DNA of 64,000 nucleotides from Micromonospora sediminicola (GTDB taxonomy: Bacteria; Actinomycetota; Actinomycetes; Mycobacteriales; Micromonosporaceae), in the NCBI RefSeq assembly GCF_900089585.1, contig NZ_FLRH01000003.1, positions 3,424,501-3,488,500 on the forward strand. The letters run 5' to 3'. Every line of letters begins with the position of its first letter. The stretch's first letter is position 1. Shown in pieces: positions 8,904 through 17,665 of the stretch. The notes under the pieces are model-generated. The model worked only from the letters and a program-made list of their open reading frames with translations, was not told the DNA's origin and did not search any database. Made by a program: the position numbers and the translations under genes.

Positions 8904-9832
8904 CCGCCGACCGCCGGCCCGCCGCGCCGCACCGCGCGGCGATCGTCCGGGAGACCAAGGATGCAGGCCCGGCCGAGGTGGCACGCGACGCCGAGGAACG
9001 GCTGGTCGTGGCCGGCGTCGAGGTGGCCCGCTACGTGGTCCGGCCCGACCTTGACCCGCGGCACGGGCCCCGGCCCCACCTGCACCCGGTGCGGACCCGG
9101 GCCGGCACACCGGTCACCGACGCGCGCCCGGCCGACCACGTCTGGCACCTCGGCGCGTCCCTCGCCGTGCAGGACGTGGACGGCGCCAACCTCTGGGGCG
9201 GCCGGACGTACGTGCGCGACCTCGGCTACACCTGGCGCGACGACCACGGCGTCATCGCCCACACCGGCTGGCGGGCACGGACCACCGACCGGCTCGAGCA
9301 CGACCTCGACTGGCGCGACCGCAACGGTCGGACGCTGCTGCGCGAGCACCGCACCGTCACCGCCGGGCCGGCCGGCGACGACGCCTGGTGGCTCGACCTG
9401 TCCGCCACCCTCAGCTCCGCCACCGGAGCCGACGTCCACCTGGGCAGCCCGGCCACCAACGGCCGCCCCGGCGGGGCCGGCTACGGCGGGTTCTTCTGGC
9501 GCGCGGCGGCGACCGGGGAACCCCGGGTGCGCACCGCCGACGCGGTCGGGGAGGAGGCGGTCAACGGCTCGGCCGCGCCCTGGCTGGCGCTGCTCGGCAC
9601 CGGGCCCGGCGGCGGCGCGTACACCCTGGTCTTCACCGGCCTCGGGCCGGGCGACCGGTGGTTCGTCCGCACCACGGCGTACCCGGGCGTCTGCGTCGCG
9701 TACGCGTTCGACCGGCCGGCGGTGGTCGCCGCCGGGCGGCCCCGCCGCAACCGGCACCGGGTGCTGGTCGCCGACGGTCACCTCGATCCGGCGGACGTCC
9801 CGGCCCGGCTCGGCCCGGTGGGCGGCGCGTGA
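8900..9832 (+). CDS. DUF6807 (PmoA-like) family protein
   Basis: Cytoplasmic protein of 310 residues without signal peptide. Conserved-looking blocks are RPHLHPVRT near residue 60, the WHLGASLAVQDVDGANLWGG segment, and GYGGFFWRA. These are the usual blocks of the DUF6807/PmoA family, annotated as methane oxygenase PmoA only by misleading naming and common in sugar-utilisation loci. In most relatives the W-H segment carries HPHHRG; here it is VWHLGA, so one histidine pair differs. It starts at a GTG overlapping the upstream stop. A role as mutarotase-like or glycoside-processing enzyme is possible but unproven. Confidence 0.75.
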   Translation: MTADRRPAAPHRAAIVRETKDAGPAEVARDAEERLVVAGVEVARYVVRPDLDPRHGPRPHLHPVRTRAGTPVTDARPADHVWHLGASLAVQDVDGANLWGGRTYVRDLGYTWRDDHGVIAHTGWRARTTDRLEHDLDWRDRNGRTLLREHRTVTAGPAGDDAWWLDLSATLSSATGADVHLGSPATNGRPGGAGYGGFFWRAAATGEPRVRTADAVGEEAVNGSAAPWLALLGTGPGGGAYTLVFTGLGPGDRWFVRTTAYPGVCVAYAFDRPAVVAAGRPRRNRHRVLVADGHLDPADVPARLGPVGGA

Positions 9833-10812
9833 ACGGCCCGCAGGTCGTCTGCGCGGGCGAGACCATGGCGGTGCTCGCCCCCGCCGACGGCGGGCCGCTG
9901 GAACACGCCGCGCTGCTCGCGGTCGGTGTCGGCGGCGCGGAGTCCAACGTGGCCACCGGTCTGGCCCGGCTCGGCCACCGCGTCGCCTGGGTCAGCCGGG
10001 TCGGGGACGACCCGTTCGGCCGTCGCGTGGTCGCCGAGGTCGCCGCCGCCGGGGTCGACGTCTCCCTGGTCGCGGTCGACCGGGACGCCCCGACCGGCGT
10101 CTACCTCAAGGACCCCGGACCGTCGGGCACCCGGGTCCACTACCACCGCGCCGGGTCGGCCGCGAGCCGCCTGCACGCCCGGGACCTCGCCCACCCGCGC
10201 CTGGCCGGGGCGCGGCTGCTGCACCTGTCCGGGATCACCGCCGCGCTCTCCGACTCCTGCCGGGACCTGCTCGTCCAGGCGCTGACCGGGCGGGCGCTGC
10301 CCGGCGCCCGGGTGAGCTTCGACGTGAACCACCGGCCGGCGCTCTGGCCCGCCGACCGGGCCGCCCCGGTTCTGCGGGACCTGGCCGACCATGCCGACGT
10401 GGTGCTCGTCGGGCTGGACGAGGCGGTGACGCTGTGGGGCGTCACCGCGCCGGCGGCCGTCCGCGACCTGCTGCCCGGGCCGGACCTGGTGGTGGTCAAG
10501 GACGGGCCGGTCGGTGCGACAGCGCTGCCGCGGACCGGACCGGCGGTGTTCGTGCCGGCGGTGTCGGTGGACGTGGTCGAGCCGGTCGGCGCCGGGGACG
10601 CGTTCGCCGCCGGCTTCCTCTCCGGGTCGCTGCGCGGGCTCGACCTGGGATCCTGCCTGCGGACCGGCCACCTCACCGCGGCCCGGGTGCTGGCCGTGCC
10701 CGGCGACACCGCGCCGCCGCCCGACCCGATGTGGACGGCGCGGGCGCTGGCGCTGTCGGACGCGCAGTGGGCGGCCGGGGCGTACCGGCACGACGGAGGG
10801 AGCGGCGGATGA
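9829..10812 (+). CDS. kdgK: 2-keto-3-deoxygluconate kinase (PfkB family)
   Basis: Phosphorylates KDG to KDPG with ATP. The 327-residue protein has the PfkB N-terminal signature (GGAESNVATGLARLGHRVAWVSRVGDDPFG) and the C-terminal anion-hole/catalytic motif GAGDAFAAGFLSG, whose Asp at about residue 266 is the catalytic base. FDVNHRPALW and VVVKDGPVGA match KdgK subfamily blocks. The GTG start overlaps the previous stop (GTGA). Placement just before KDPG aldolase supports KDG rather than fructose or ribose as substrate. Confidence 0.9.
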   Translation: MNGPQVVCAGETMAVLAPADGGPLEHAALLAVGVGGAESNVATGLARLGHRVAWVSRVGDDPFGRRVVAEVAAAGVDVSLVAVDRDAPTGVYLKDPGPSGTRVHYHRAGSAASRLHARDLAHPRLAGARLLHLSGITAALSDSCRDLLVQALTGRALPGARVSFDVNHRPALWPADRAAPVLRDLADHADVVLVGLDEAVTLWGVTAPAAVRDLLPGPDLVVVKDGPVGATALPRTGPAVFVPAVSVDVVEPVGAGDAFAAGFLSGSLRGLDLGSCLRTGHLTAARVLAVPGDTAPPPDPMWTARALALSDAQWAAGAYRHDGGSGG

Positions 10813-11423
10813 GCGCGCACGACTTCACGCCGGTGTTCGGCGACGCGCGGGTGATGGTGATCCTGCGCGACCTGCCGCCCCCGGAGACGGTCCGCCTGGC
10901 GGAACTGGCCTGGGACCTGGGCATCGCCGTGGTGGAGGTGCCGATCCGGACCCCCGGCGCGGTGCCCGCGCTGCGCGCCGCCGTGACGGCCGGCCGGCGG
11001 CGGGACCGGATCGTCGGCGCCGGCACGGTCCGCACCCCGGCGCAGGTCCGCCAGGCGGTGAGCGCGGGCGCGGCGTTCACCGTCGCCCCCGCCCTCGACC
11101 TGGCGGTCGCCGACGCGGCGGTCAGCTACGGCATCCCGCACCTGCCTGGCGTGGCCACCCCGACCGAGGCGCAGCAGGCGCTCGACCACGGCCTGGTCTG
11201 GCTCAAGGCGTTCCCGGCGGTCAGCCTCGGCCCGGCCTGGTTCCGGGCCGTCGCCGGCCCGCTGCCGGAGGCGCGCTTCGTGGCCACCGGCGGCATCGAC
11301 GCCGGCAATGCCGCCGACTTCCTGGCCGCCGGCGTGCGCGTGGTGGCGGTCGGCTCGGCGCTCACCGACCCGGCGCAGCTGCCCCGCCTGGCCGCGCTTG
11401 CCACCGCCGGCCCGGTCAGCTGA
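10809..11423 (+). CDS. eda: KDPG aldolase
   Basis: Class I aldolase cleaving 2-keto-3-deoxy-6-phosphogluconate to pyruvate and glyceraldehyde-3-phosphate, the last step of uronate catabolism. It has 204 residues, standard for Eda. Lys133 in WLKAFPA is the Schiff-base lysine and Glu43 in VVEVPIRTP is the general acid/base; VGAGTV and ATGGI phosphate-binding motifs are present. The ATG overlaps the kinase stop. Its 3' end overlaps a convergent membrane-protein gene by 8 bp. Confidence 0.94.
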   Translation: MSAHDFTPVFGDARVMVILRDLPPPETVRLAELAWDLGIAVVEVPIRTPGAVPALRAAVTAGRRRDRIVGAGTVRTPAQVRQAVSAGAAFTVAPALDLAVADAAVSYGIPHLPGVATPTEAQQALDHGLVWLKAFPAVSLGPAWFRAVAGPLPEARFVATGGIDAGNAADFLAAGVRVVAVGSALTDPAQLPRLAALATAGPVS

Positions 11424-12180
11424 CCGTCCGGCCGGACATGGTCGCGGTGGTGCGGACCGCCTTCACGATCGCCGGGATCGAGCCGATCAGCAGCACCAGC
11501 GCCCAGATCAGCGCCACCACGGCGAAGACCACCGCGCCCAGGTCGTCGAGGATGCTGACCAGGATCACCGGCACCAGACCGTGCAGGAACTGCAGCACCA
11601 CCGTGCACAGCAGCGTGGTCAGCGCCAGCAGCACCAGCCCCTTGTTGCGCAGGAAACGCGGCTGGGCGGCCAGCAGCAGGCCGGCCCAGACCAGCTTGAG
11701 CAGCAGCGCCAGCCCGAGCAGCACGGCCGCGTCGCCGACCGGGAAGAACCCCCACACCGCCAGGTACGCCAGCGTGCCGAACGGCGGCGCCAGGAACAGG
11801 GAGACCATCACCGTCAGCTCCACGAACGCGACGACCAGCAGCACCAGCGACACCAGCAGCAGCACGATCGAGAAGACCAGCGTGGCCACGCCCTGCACCC
11901 GACCCTGGACCCGGTCCGGCAGCACCAGGCTCAGGCAGAACAGCCCGGTGGTCCACAGCGCCACCACGTCGATCAGCGCGAGATATCCGGTGCCCCGCCC
12001 GGACGGCTCGCTGACCCCGCCCACGTCGCCCAGTTCGACGCCGAGCTGTCCGGCGCTGTCGCGCAGCGCGCCGCCCGCGTCCCCGCCGCCGGTCAACGCG
12101 GCGGCGCCCAGCTCCACCGCTACCACCAGCGCCACCGCGAACAGCGCCAGCAGCAGGAACGGCTTGCGCAGCTCACCCAT
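11416..12180 (-). CDS. Multipass membrane protein of unknown function, end of the CIS block
   Basis: 254 residues with about six hydrophobic segments; the loop between helices 1 and 2 (about residues 30-65) is Gly/Ser rich and probably external. I recognise no family. It is the last gene of the leftward run that contains the injection-system genes, 18 bp after the preceding small gene. It could be part of the envelope side of that system or unrelated. A start at 12180 is preceded by GGAGGCGCGAG, a good ribosome site. Confidence 0.7.
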   Translation of the reverse strand: MGELRKPFLLLALFAVALVVAVELGAAALTGGGDAGGALRDSAGQLGVELGDVGGVSEPSGRGTGYLALIDVVALWTTGLFCLSLVLPDRVQGRVQGVATLVFSIVLLLVSLVLLVVAFVELTVMVSLFLAPPFGTLAYLAVWGFFPVGDAAVLLGLALLLKLVWAGLLLAAQPRFLRNKGLVLLALTTLLCTVVLQFLHGLVPVILVSILDDLGAVVFAVVALIWALVLLIGSIPAIVKAVRTTATMSGRTVS

Positions 12181-12198
12181 CTCGCGCCTCCACCCCGG

Positions 12199-12675
12199 TC
12201 AGGACCGGGCCAGCGTGACCGCGCATCCGCCACCTCCCGGACAGCGCAGGAGCACCTCGGTCTCCCGGTCCACCGCCACCTTCGCCACCGCCGCGCCGTC
12301 CGGCCCCGGCGTCACCTCGTCGGTGACCGTGACGTCCGCGTCGCCGGGCGCGCGGGCGGTCACCTCGAACGGCGTCGCGCCCCGCAGCACCAGCGTGCGC
12401 AGCGCGCCCGGATCGGCGACGCGCAGCCGGCAGGTGGCGCCGAACGCGACCACCACGCCGTCGGCGGTCGGGGCCGGATCGGCGGCCGGCGGCAGGCACG
12501 CCACGCCCACCGTCGCCGGGTCCACCGCCCCGGCGCCGCGCCCCAGCCGGCCCAGCGGCCCCGGCCCGGCGGCCGGGTCGCCCCGGTCGTCGCCCCGACC
12601 GGCGACCGCCACCACGTAGAGCCCCACCAGCAACACGGCCAGCGCGACCAGCAGCACCTTCTGCCGCCCGCTCAC
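12199..12675 (-). CDS. Small membrane-anchored protein of unknown function
   Basis: 158 residues: one N-terminal transmembrane helix (VLLVALAVLLVGLYVVAVAG), a Gly/Asp/Pro-rich linker, then a beta-rich extracellular domain with three cysteines, including a CPGGGGC pair near the C-terminus. No family recognised. Its GTG start overlaps the stop of the last mini-ORF of the 59-bp repeat array, so its translation may be coupled through that array to the upstream gene. Confidence 0.65.
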   Translation of the reverse strand: MSGRQKVLLVALAVLLVGLYVVAVAGRGDDRGDPAAGPGPLGRLGRGAGAVDPATVGVACLPPAADPAPTADGVVVAFGATCRLRVADPGALRTLVLRGATPFEVTARAPGDADVTVTDEVTPGPDGAAVAKVAVDRETEVLLRCPGGGGCAVTLARS

Positions 12676-12852
12676 GGTGTTCCCTCGGTTCGCGGCTGCG
12701 GGGCTCGCAACACCGGCTCACTCCTCGCGCTCACGGTGCCTTCTCTGTTCGCGGCTGCGGGGCTCGCAACACCGGCTCACTCCTCGCGCTCACGGTGCCT
12801 TCTCTGTTCGCGACTGCGGGGCTCGCAACACCGGCTCACTCCTCGCGCTCAC
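12676..12852 (-). repeat. Three tandem 59-bp repeats forming chained 20-codon mini-ORFs
   Basis: Three head-to-tail copies (12794-12852, 12735-12793, 12676-12734) fill the space between two leftward genes. Copies 1 and 2 differ at one base; copy 3 differs at a few bases near its end. Each copy, read leftward, begins GTGAGCGCG and encodes a 20-codon ORF of the type [17 protein letters not shown] plus three residues and stop. Each stop overlaps the next GTG (GTGA), since 63 nt minus 4 equals 59. The first mini-ORF start overlaps the upstream gene's stop, and the last stop overlaps the downstream gene's GTG. The array thus preserves stop/start coupling. Confidence 0.93.
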
Positions 12853-13766
12853 GGCTGCCCGGCGGGGGTGAAGCGGATCTGGTCCACCCCGGCGAAGTAG
12901 CGGTCGGTTCCCTGGGTCTTGCTCACCGCCACCAGCGTCAGCTTGTGCGTCCCCCGGGTCAGCTCCACCGTGCCCACGTCCACCTCGTCGGTGCGGACCA
13001 CCGTCGGGGTGAACCCGAAGAACGTGTCGCCGACCTGCCGGCCGTCGACCAGCCAAATCGTGTTCGCGTAGTCGAACGAGGTGGTTCGCACGGTGGAGAA
13101 CCGCCAGGTGCCGTCCGTCGGCAGGTCCACCTGCACGGTCACCCGGTCGCCCACCGCCCGGCCCAGGAAGAACAACTGCGCGTCGCCGGACCAGACCACG
13201 TCGCAGCAGTTCTCCTGCGCCACCACCTCCGCCTTCGCGGCGGTGGTCGACTGCACGGCGGCGCCGGCCACGAGCGTCTCCGCCTCCACCGTCACCGCCG
13301 CCTGCGGCGGCGGCTCGGTGTCCGGGCCGCGGGTCACCAACCACACCACCACGCCGGTCACCACCAGCAGCAGCACCGCCGCGGCCGCCAGCCACGGCCA
13401 CGGGGAACGCTTCGGCGGTACGACCGCGCGCACGTCGTACGTCACCCGGCCGCTGGAACGGGAACTCTCCTCCGGGGCGGTGTTCGCCGAGTACGCGAAC
13501 CCGGTCATGTCGTAGCGCCGCGGCGGCGTGCCGGGCGGCACGGCGAGCCGCACCAGGAACGACACCGAGCCCTGCCCGGGCACCACCCGCTGCGGCTCGG
13601 CCACCGTGAACCAGGCGCGCTGGCTGCCCTCGCCGGGCGCGACGTCGAACACCACGGTGTCCGGCGCGGTGCCCGGGTTCGACACGGTGAAGGTCAGCTC
13701 CCCGGCGTTGCGGGCGTCCAGGGTGAACTGTTCGGCGGCGGCGACGACGGTCCATTCGGTGGTCAT
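12849..13766 (-). CDS. Ig-like/transmembrane protein with C-terminal beta domain, CIS-associated
   Basis: 305 residues. The N-terminal 110 residues look like an Ig-like beta sandwich ([18 protein letters not shown]), followed by a transmembrane helix at about residues 127-147 ([20 protein letters not shown]). A C-terminal domain of about 140 residues has a paired Cys (ENCCDVVW) and a [20 protein letters not shown] block suggestive of a carbohydrate-binding-like jelly roll. The ATG overlaps the tail-protein stop (ATGA), tying it to the injection-system operon. It might anchor the particle or be a surface effector; no catalytic motif is seen. Confidence 0.75.
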   Translation of the reverse strand: MTTEWTVVAAAEQFTLDARNAGELTFTVSNPGTAPDTVVFDVAPGEGSQRAWFTVAEPQRVVPGQGSVSFLVRLAVPPGTPPRRYDMTGFAYSANTAPEESSRSSGRVTYDVRAVVPPKRSPWPWLAAAAVLLLVVTGVVVWLVTRGPDTEPPPQAAVTVEAETLVAGAAVQSTTAAKAEVVAQENCCDVVWSGDAQLFFLGRAVGDRVTVQVDLPTDGTWRFSTVRTTSFDYANTIWLVDGRQVGDTFFGFTPTVVRTDEVDVGTVELTRGTHKLTLVAVSKTQGTDRYFAGVDQIRFTPAGQP

Positions 13767-14614
13767 GACGGCTCCTCGGGCGGCTGGTGGGGCGGGGGTG
13801 GGGGCACGTGCGCCCGGCCGACCGCGCGCACCGACGCCACCCCGGTCGCGCCGTCCGGGGCGGTCTCGTCGGCCTCCGGACCGGTCGGCACCGGGTCGGC
13901 CGGCCCCGGACCGGGCGGGTCGGGGTCCGGCGGCGCGGGGTCGGACGGCGAGGGGTCGGACGGTGCGTGGTCGGACGGTGCGGGGTCGGACGGTGCGGGG
14001 TCGGACGGCGCGGGGTCGGACGGCGCGGGGTCGGACGGCGCGGGGTCGGACGGCGCGGGGTCGGTCGGGGGCGGGTCCGTGGGCGGCTCCGGGTCGCCGG
14101 GCGGCGCGGCGGTGGCGGCGAGCACCTCGACGGTGACCGCGGCCGGCTTCTCCGCCTCGACGATCCGGGTGACCAGCGCGATGCGGTCCACGGCGGCCGG
14201 CGGCACCCGCACCACCAGGTGGAACGGCCGGTCGGCCGGCTCGTCCAGCACGAACCCGGTCACCCCGGTGGCCAGTTCCAGGGCGGTGCGCATCCCGTAC
14301 GGGGTGCCCCGCCACCGGGCCAGCAGCGCGCCGTGCGCGACCAGGTCCCGCAGCCGGCCCACCGGCAGCGGCAGCGGCGCGTCGACGCGCGGCGCGGCGA
14401 CCACATGGTCCATCGCCACCCACCGGGTCAGGTACGCCACGAACCCGTCCGGCGTCCGGTACGGCCCGAACAGCGCGTCGACGTCGGCGAGCACCGCCTC
14501 GTCCGGGGCGTGCAACGCCTCCATCACGTCCAGCAGCGCGCCCAGCACGCTGCCCGGGCCGGCGGCCCGCTGGTAGGCGGCCGGCAGCAGCCGCTCAATC
14601 GCCGTTCGACGCAT
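13763..14614 (-). CDS. Tail protein I-like baseplate component with Pro/Asp-repeat tail
   Basis: 283 residues. The first 190 resemble the actinobacterial phage-tail-protein domain family found next to J-like baseplate proteins ([64 protein letters not shown]). The rest is a disordered Pro/Asp/Ser tail with eight near-identical five-residue repeats. I set the start at ATG 14614, which overlaps the upstream baseplate gene by 20 bp; the longer frame to 14752 is low-complexity shadow. It probably sits on the outer baseplate. Confidence 0.82.
   Translation of the reverse strand: MRRTAIERLLPAAYQRAAGPGSVLGALLDVMEALHAPDEAVLADVDALFGPYRTPDGFVAYLTRWVAMDHVVAAPRVDAPLPLPVGRLRDLVAHGALLARWRGTPYGMRTALELATGVTGFVLDEPADRPFHLVVRVPPAAVDRIALVTRIVEAEKPAAVTVEVLAATAAPPGDPEPPTDPPPTDPAPSDPAPSDPAPSDPAPSDPAPSDPAPSDHAPSDPSPSDPAPPDPDPPGPGPADPVPTGPEADETAPDGATGVASVRAVGRAHVPPPPPHQPPEEPS
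13941..14060 (-). repeat. 15-bp coding tandem repeat
   Basis: Eight consecutive 15-bp units (TCGGACGGCGCGGGG and close variants) encode the five-residue SDPAP/PSDPA repeat in the tail of the baseplate protein. It is in frame, so copy-number change would alter linker length without frameshift. Confidence 0.85.
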
Positions 14615-17219
14615 CCTGCCGCACCACCTCGATGTCGTGCTCGCCGGAGCAGAGCAGCCAGGTGCCGGGAACGGTGACCACGTCGGCGGTGGCCTGGTTG
14701 GCGCTGGCCGCCCAGTCCTCGGCGTCGCCGCTGCGGAACACGCCGCGCTCACCGCCGGCCAGGACCAGTCGCCCGGCGCCCGACGGACCGGACGGCGCGG
14801 TCGCGGCGATGGCGTCCACCGGCACGAAGCGGGTCCGGTCGCGCAGCGGCAGACCGCAGTTGACCATCACCGACTGCCACTGCGGCTGCCCGGCCAGGGT
14901 GTCCAGCCGCACCACGCCGCCGCTCTGCGTGGCCGCCAGCGCCAGCGGGCCGCTGAACGCCAGGTCCCGGCAGGTGCCGCCGATCCAGCCGGCGGCCATC
15001 GACTGCCACTTGACGTCCGACTCGAACAGCCGGGTGCGGTGGCAGCCCTGGCCGGGTTTCTTCGGGTCCGGTTCGCCCGCGCCGCACCACAGCAGCGTGG
15101 CCGGGCCGTCGTACTGCACGGCGAGGACCCGGTTGTCCACGTTGGCCAGGCCGACGTGGGCGAACGTGCCGGGCCGGCCGGCCGCGGTGGACAGGTAGAC
15201 GCCGAAGCCGGCCTGCGCGGCCACCGCCACCCCGGGCGCGCCGCGCTCGGAGACGAAGGACCGGACCGCGTAGAAGCCCCGGTCCGCGTCGGCCGGGTCG
15301 ACCAGGATCTGCAACGGCACCGCGCCGGGCAGCAGCGGCACCTCGTAGAGGCCGGCGTCGGTGGCCAGCAGCAGCGCGCCGGTGCCGTCCCGGTCGATCC
15401 AGGCCAGGTCGCGTACGCCCGAGTCGAGGTCGGTGAGCAGCGTCCACGTCTCGCCGAGGTCGGTGCTCAGCCGTACCCGGGAACCGCCGGCGTCGCGGGC
15501 GGTCACCACCGCCACCGAGCCGGCCCGGGGCACCACGCCGGGGCGGGCCGGCGCGGGGGCGGGGACCACCCGGACCACTGTCTCGTCGTCGTCGAACCGG
15601 CCGGCCGGTTCCCAGCCCGCGCCGGCGTTGGTCGAGCGGAACAGCACCGGGCCGCCGCCGGCGTACCAGGTGTCGGGCTGGTACTGGTCCACCGCGACGG
15701 TGCGCACCCGCGCGTCCGGCGCCTCGTCGACCACGAACCGCACCGACTCGACGTAGCGCACGCCCGGCTCGGCGTGCTCCAGCATCCGGTAGACGTTCGA
15801 GGCGCGCAGCGGCTCGCCGAACGCCCACCCGGTCGGGTTCAGCGGCGTGGGCAGCGGGCTCAGCGTCTGGTGCAGCCGGTCGTGGATGCGGCGGCGGACC
15901 GCGTCGACGTCCTCCTCGCGGCGCACCACCACCCGGGCCCGGATGGAGACCGCCTTGTAGCGCGCCCAACTCGCGCGCACCGCCGTACCCAGGGCGCGCC
16001 GCCGCTCCAGGTCGGCCTCGACCCGGCGGCGGGCCTCCTCCACCTCGTGCTCGCGCAGCACCGCGACCGGCAGCCGGCCACCGGGCCGGGCCTGATCCGG
16101 CACGTACGGCACCAGCACCACCTCGACCTCGCCGGGGCGGGCGAAGCTGTAGACGGCGGCGCGGGTGAACGCCCGGGCCCGCGCCACCGCGCCCGACCCG
16201 GCGGCCAGGATCTCGAAGTCCCGGGCAGTGACCGCGCGCTGCTGGGCGAAGAACTCGTACGGCCCCCGCGCCAGCACCGACTCCAGCGACTCCAGCTCCC
16301 GGCCGCCGGTGGCCGGCTCCGGGTTGTCCACCCTCACCCCGGGCAGCGGGTCGCGCAGGCTGGTGAGCACGCCCGCCGCGACGTTGCCGGCCGGCCCGCC
16401 GCCGCACCGGTACCAGAGCCGCACCTGCCGTCCGGCCGGCGGCACCGCCGCCACCGTGGTCACCCCGGCCGCCCCCTCGACGGCCGGGGCGCCCCCGTCC
16501 GGGCGCAGGTCCAGTGCCGGGGCGAAGGTGAGCACCCCGGCCGCCCGGTCGACCAGGTAGACCTTCGCCTGCGGGCCGAGACCGGCGAAGCTGTCCACCG
16601 GCCGCCAGATCTCGTACGTGCGCCCCTCGTGCTCCCGGGCGGCGGCGCCCAGTTCCACCGAACCGGTCGGCACCTCCACGCCGAGCAGCAGGTCCAGCGT
16701 CTCCGTGGTGCGGGTCAGCGGGGCGCGGGCGGCCCGCAACACCTGACCGGGCTGGCCGGTGCCGGTGCCCAGCAGCTCCGCCTCGACCGGTTCGCAGTGG
16801 TGCACCCGTACCGTCACCGTGGTCTCGCCGGCGGGCAGCACCGCCGGTTCGGTGGTCACGAAGACGACCGGCCGGGGGTCCGCGCCCCGGGCGGCGGCGA
16901 CCCGGGTGCCGGCCGGCACCCGGACCGCGCCGCGGTCCGCGCCGGTGCGGGTGAAGCGCACGTCCGCCCAGGCCGCCGCCGGTGGGTGCCGGCTCACGCC
17001 GAGCAGGTTCAGGAACGCCACGTACGCCTTCTCCGGCAACTGGTTCAGCCGGTAGATCATCACCTCGGTCAGGTAGGCGAACGCCTCCAGCAGCGCCACG
17101 CCCGGGTCGTGCGCGGACAGGTCGGTCCAGTCCGGGCAGGACCGGCGGATCCGTTCCCGGGCCTCGGTGACCAGGTCGAGGAAGGCGCGGTCGTCCAGGT
17201 GCGGCACCGGCAGCGTCAT
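14595..17219 (-). CDS. J-like baseplate assembly protein with Asp-box repeat C-terminus
   Basis: 874-residue contractile-injection baseplate protein. The N-terminal 70 residues (DWTDLSAHDPGVALLEAFAYLTEVMIYRLNQLPEKAYVAFLNLLG, in pieces) are the hallmark of the putative baseplate assembly protein family (TIGR02243-type, related to Afp11 and phage P2 gpJ). The middle holds the J-like core (ARDFEILA; RVVVRREEDVDAVRRRIHDRL). From about residue 540, sequences like STNAGAGWEP and STDLGETWTLL are Asp-box motifs, suggesting a beta-propeller-like domain not in the minimal family. Its ATG overlaps the gp25 stop (ATGA). Confidence 0.9.
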   Translation of the reverse strand: MTLPVPHLDDRAFLDLVTEARERIRRSCPDWTDLSAHDPGVALLEAFAYLTEVMIYRLNQLPEKAYVAFLNLLGVSRHPPAAAWADVRFTRTGADRGAVRVPAGTRVAAARGADPRPVVFVTTEPAVLPAGETTVTVRVHHCEPVEAELLGTGTGQPGQVLRAARAPLTRTTETLDLLLGVEVPTGSVELGAAAREHEGRTYEIWRPVDSFAGLGPQAKVYLVDRAAGVLTFAPALDLRPDGGAPAVEGAAGVTTVAAVPPAGRQVRLWYRCGGGPAGNVAAGVLTSLRDPLPGVRVDNPEPATGGRELESLESVLARGPYEFFAQQRAVTARDFEILAAGSGAVARARAFTRAAVYSFARPGEVEVVLVPYVPDQARPGGRLPVAVLREHEVEEARRRVEADLERRRALGTAVRASWARYKAVSIRARVVVRREEDVDAVRRRIHDRLHQTLSPLPTPLNPTGWAFGEPLRASNVYRMLEHAEPGVRYVESVRFVVDEAPDARVRTVAVDQYQPDTWYAGGGPVLFRSTNAGAGWEPAGRFDDDETVVRVVPAPAPARPGVVPRAGSVAVVTARDAGGSRVRLSTDLGETWTLLTDLDSGVRDLAWIDRDGTGALLLATDAGLYEVPLLPGAVPLQILVDPADADRGFYAVRSFVSERGAPGVAVAAQAGFGVYLSTAAGRPGTFAHVGLANVDNRVLAVQYDGPATLLWCGAGEPDPKKPGQGCHRTRLFESDVKWQSMAAGWIGGTCRDLAFSGPLALAATQSGGVVRLDTLAGQPQWQSVMVNCGLPLRDRTRFVPVDAIAATAPSGPSGAGRLVLAGGERGVFRSGDAEDWAASANQATADVVTVPGTWLLCSGEHDIEVVRQDASNGD

Positions 17220-17665
17220 GGCGTGCCCTCCTCGTCAGGGGTGTCGCCGGGTTGCTCGTCGGCGGGGAGCAGGTCCACGGAGAACACGAGCTGGCCGGGG
17301 GAGAGGCTGGCCCGCACCCGGTAGTCCAGCCGGATCACCAGGCGCCACGGGTCGTCCGGGTCCGGTCCGGCGTCCACGTCGAGCACCTCCACCCGGGGCT
17401 CCCACCGCCGGATCGCCTGCCGCACGTAGTGGATGGCCAGCCCGGCGGTGGTGTCGTCGTTCGGCGCGAAGACCAGGCGGTGCAGCCGGGAGCCGTAGCC
17501 GGGACGCATCAGCCGCTCGCCGGGTGTGGTGGACAGCAGCAGGTACAGCGCCTGGCGTACCGTCTCGTCGCCCTCGGTCATGGCGAGGCCGCCGGCGGCG
17601 GTCAGCGCCAGGCCGCCGGCGCGACCCGCGTCGAAGCCGGCGCCGACGAAGCGGAAGGCCCTCAT
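17216..17665 (-). CDS. gp25/GPW-like baseplate wedge protein
   Basis: 149 residues, the usual size for the gp25/Afp9 lysozyme-related baseplate family. The diagnostic block TTPGERLMRPGYGSRLHRLVFAPN lies at residues 47-70 in pieces, followed by AIRRWEPRVEVLDV. The C-terminal 20 residues are acidic and probably disordered. It would link the baseplate to the first sheath ring. I chose the ATG at 17665 because it overlaps the upstream stop by 4 bp. Confidence 0.9.
   Translation of the reverse strand: MRAFRFVGAGFDAGRAGGLALTAAGGLAMTEGDETVRQALYLLLSTTPGERLMRPGYGSRLHRLVFAPNDDTTAGLAIHYVRQAIRRWEPRVEVLDVDAGPDPDDPWRLVIRLDYRVRASLSPGQLVFSVDLLPADEQPGDTPDEEGTP

Noticed and set aside
12790..13755. 321-codon leftward ORF overlapping the Ig-like protein gene
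   Set aside because: It is an Arg/Gly/Ala shadow of the real gene in another frame; only its last 20 codons correspond to the first repeat mini-ORF.
13941..14060. CRISPR-like array from eight 15-bp units
   Set aside because: Units are contiguous with no spacers and are in frame within a coding sequence.
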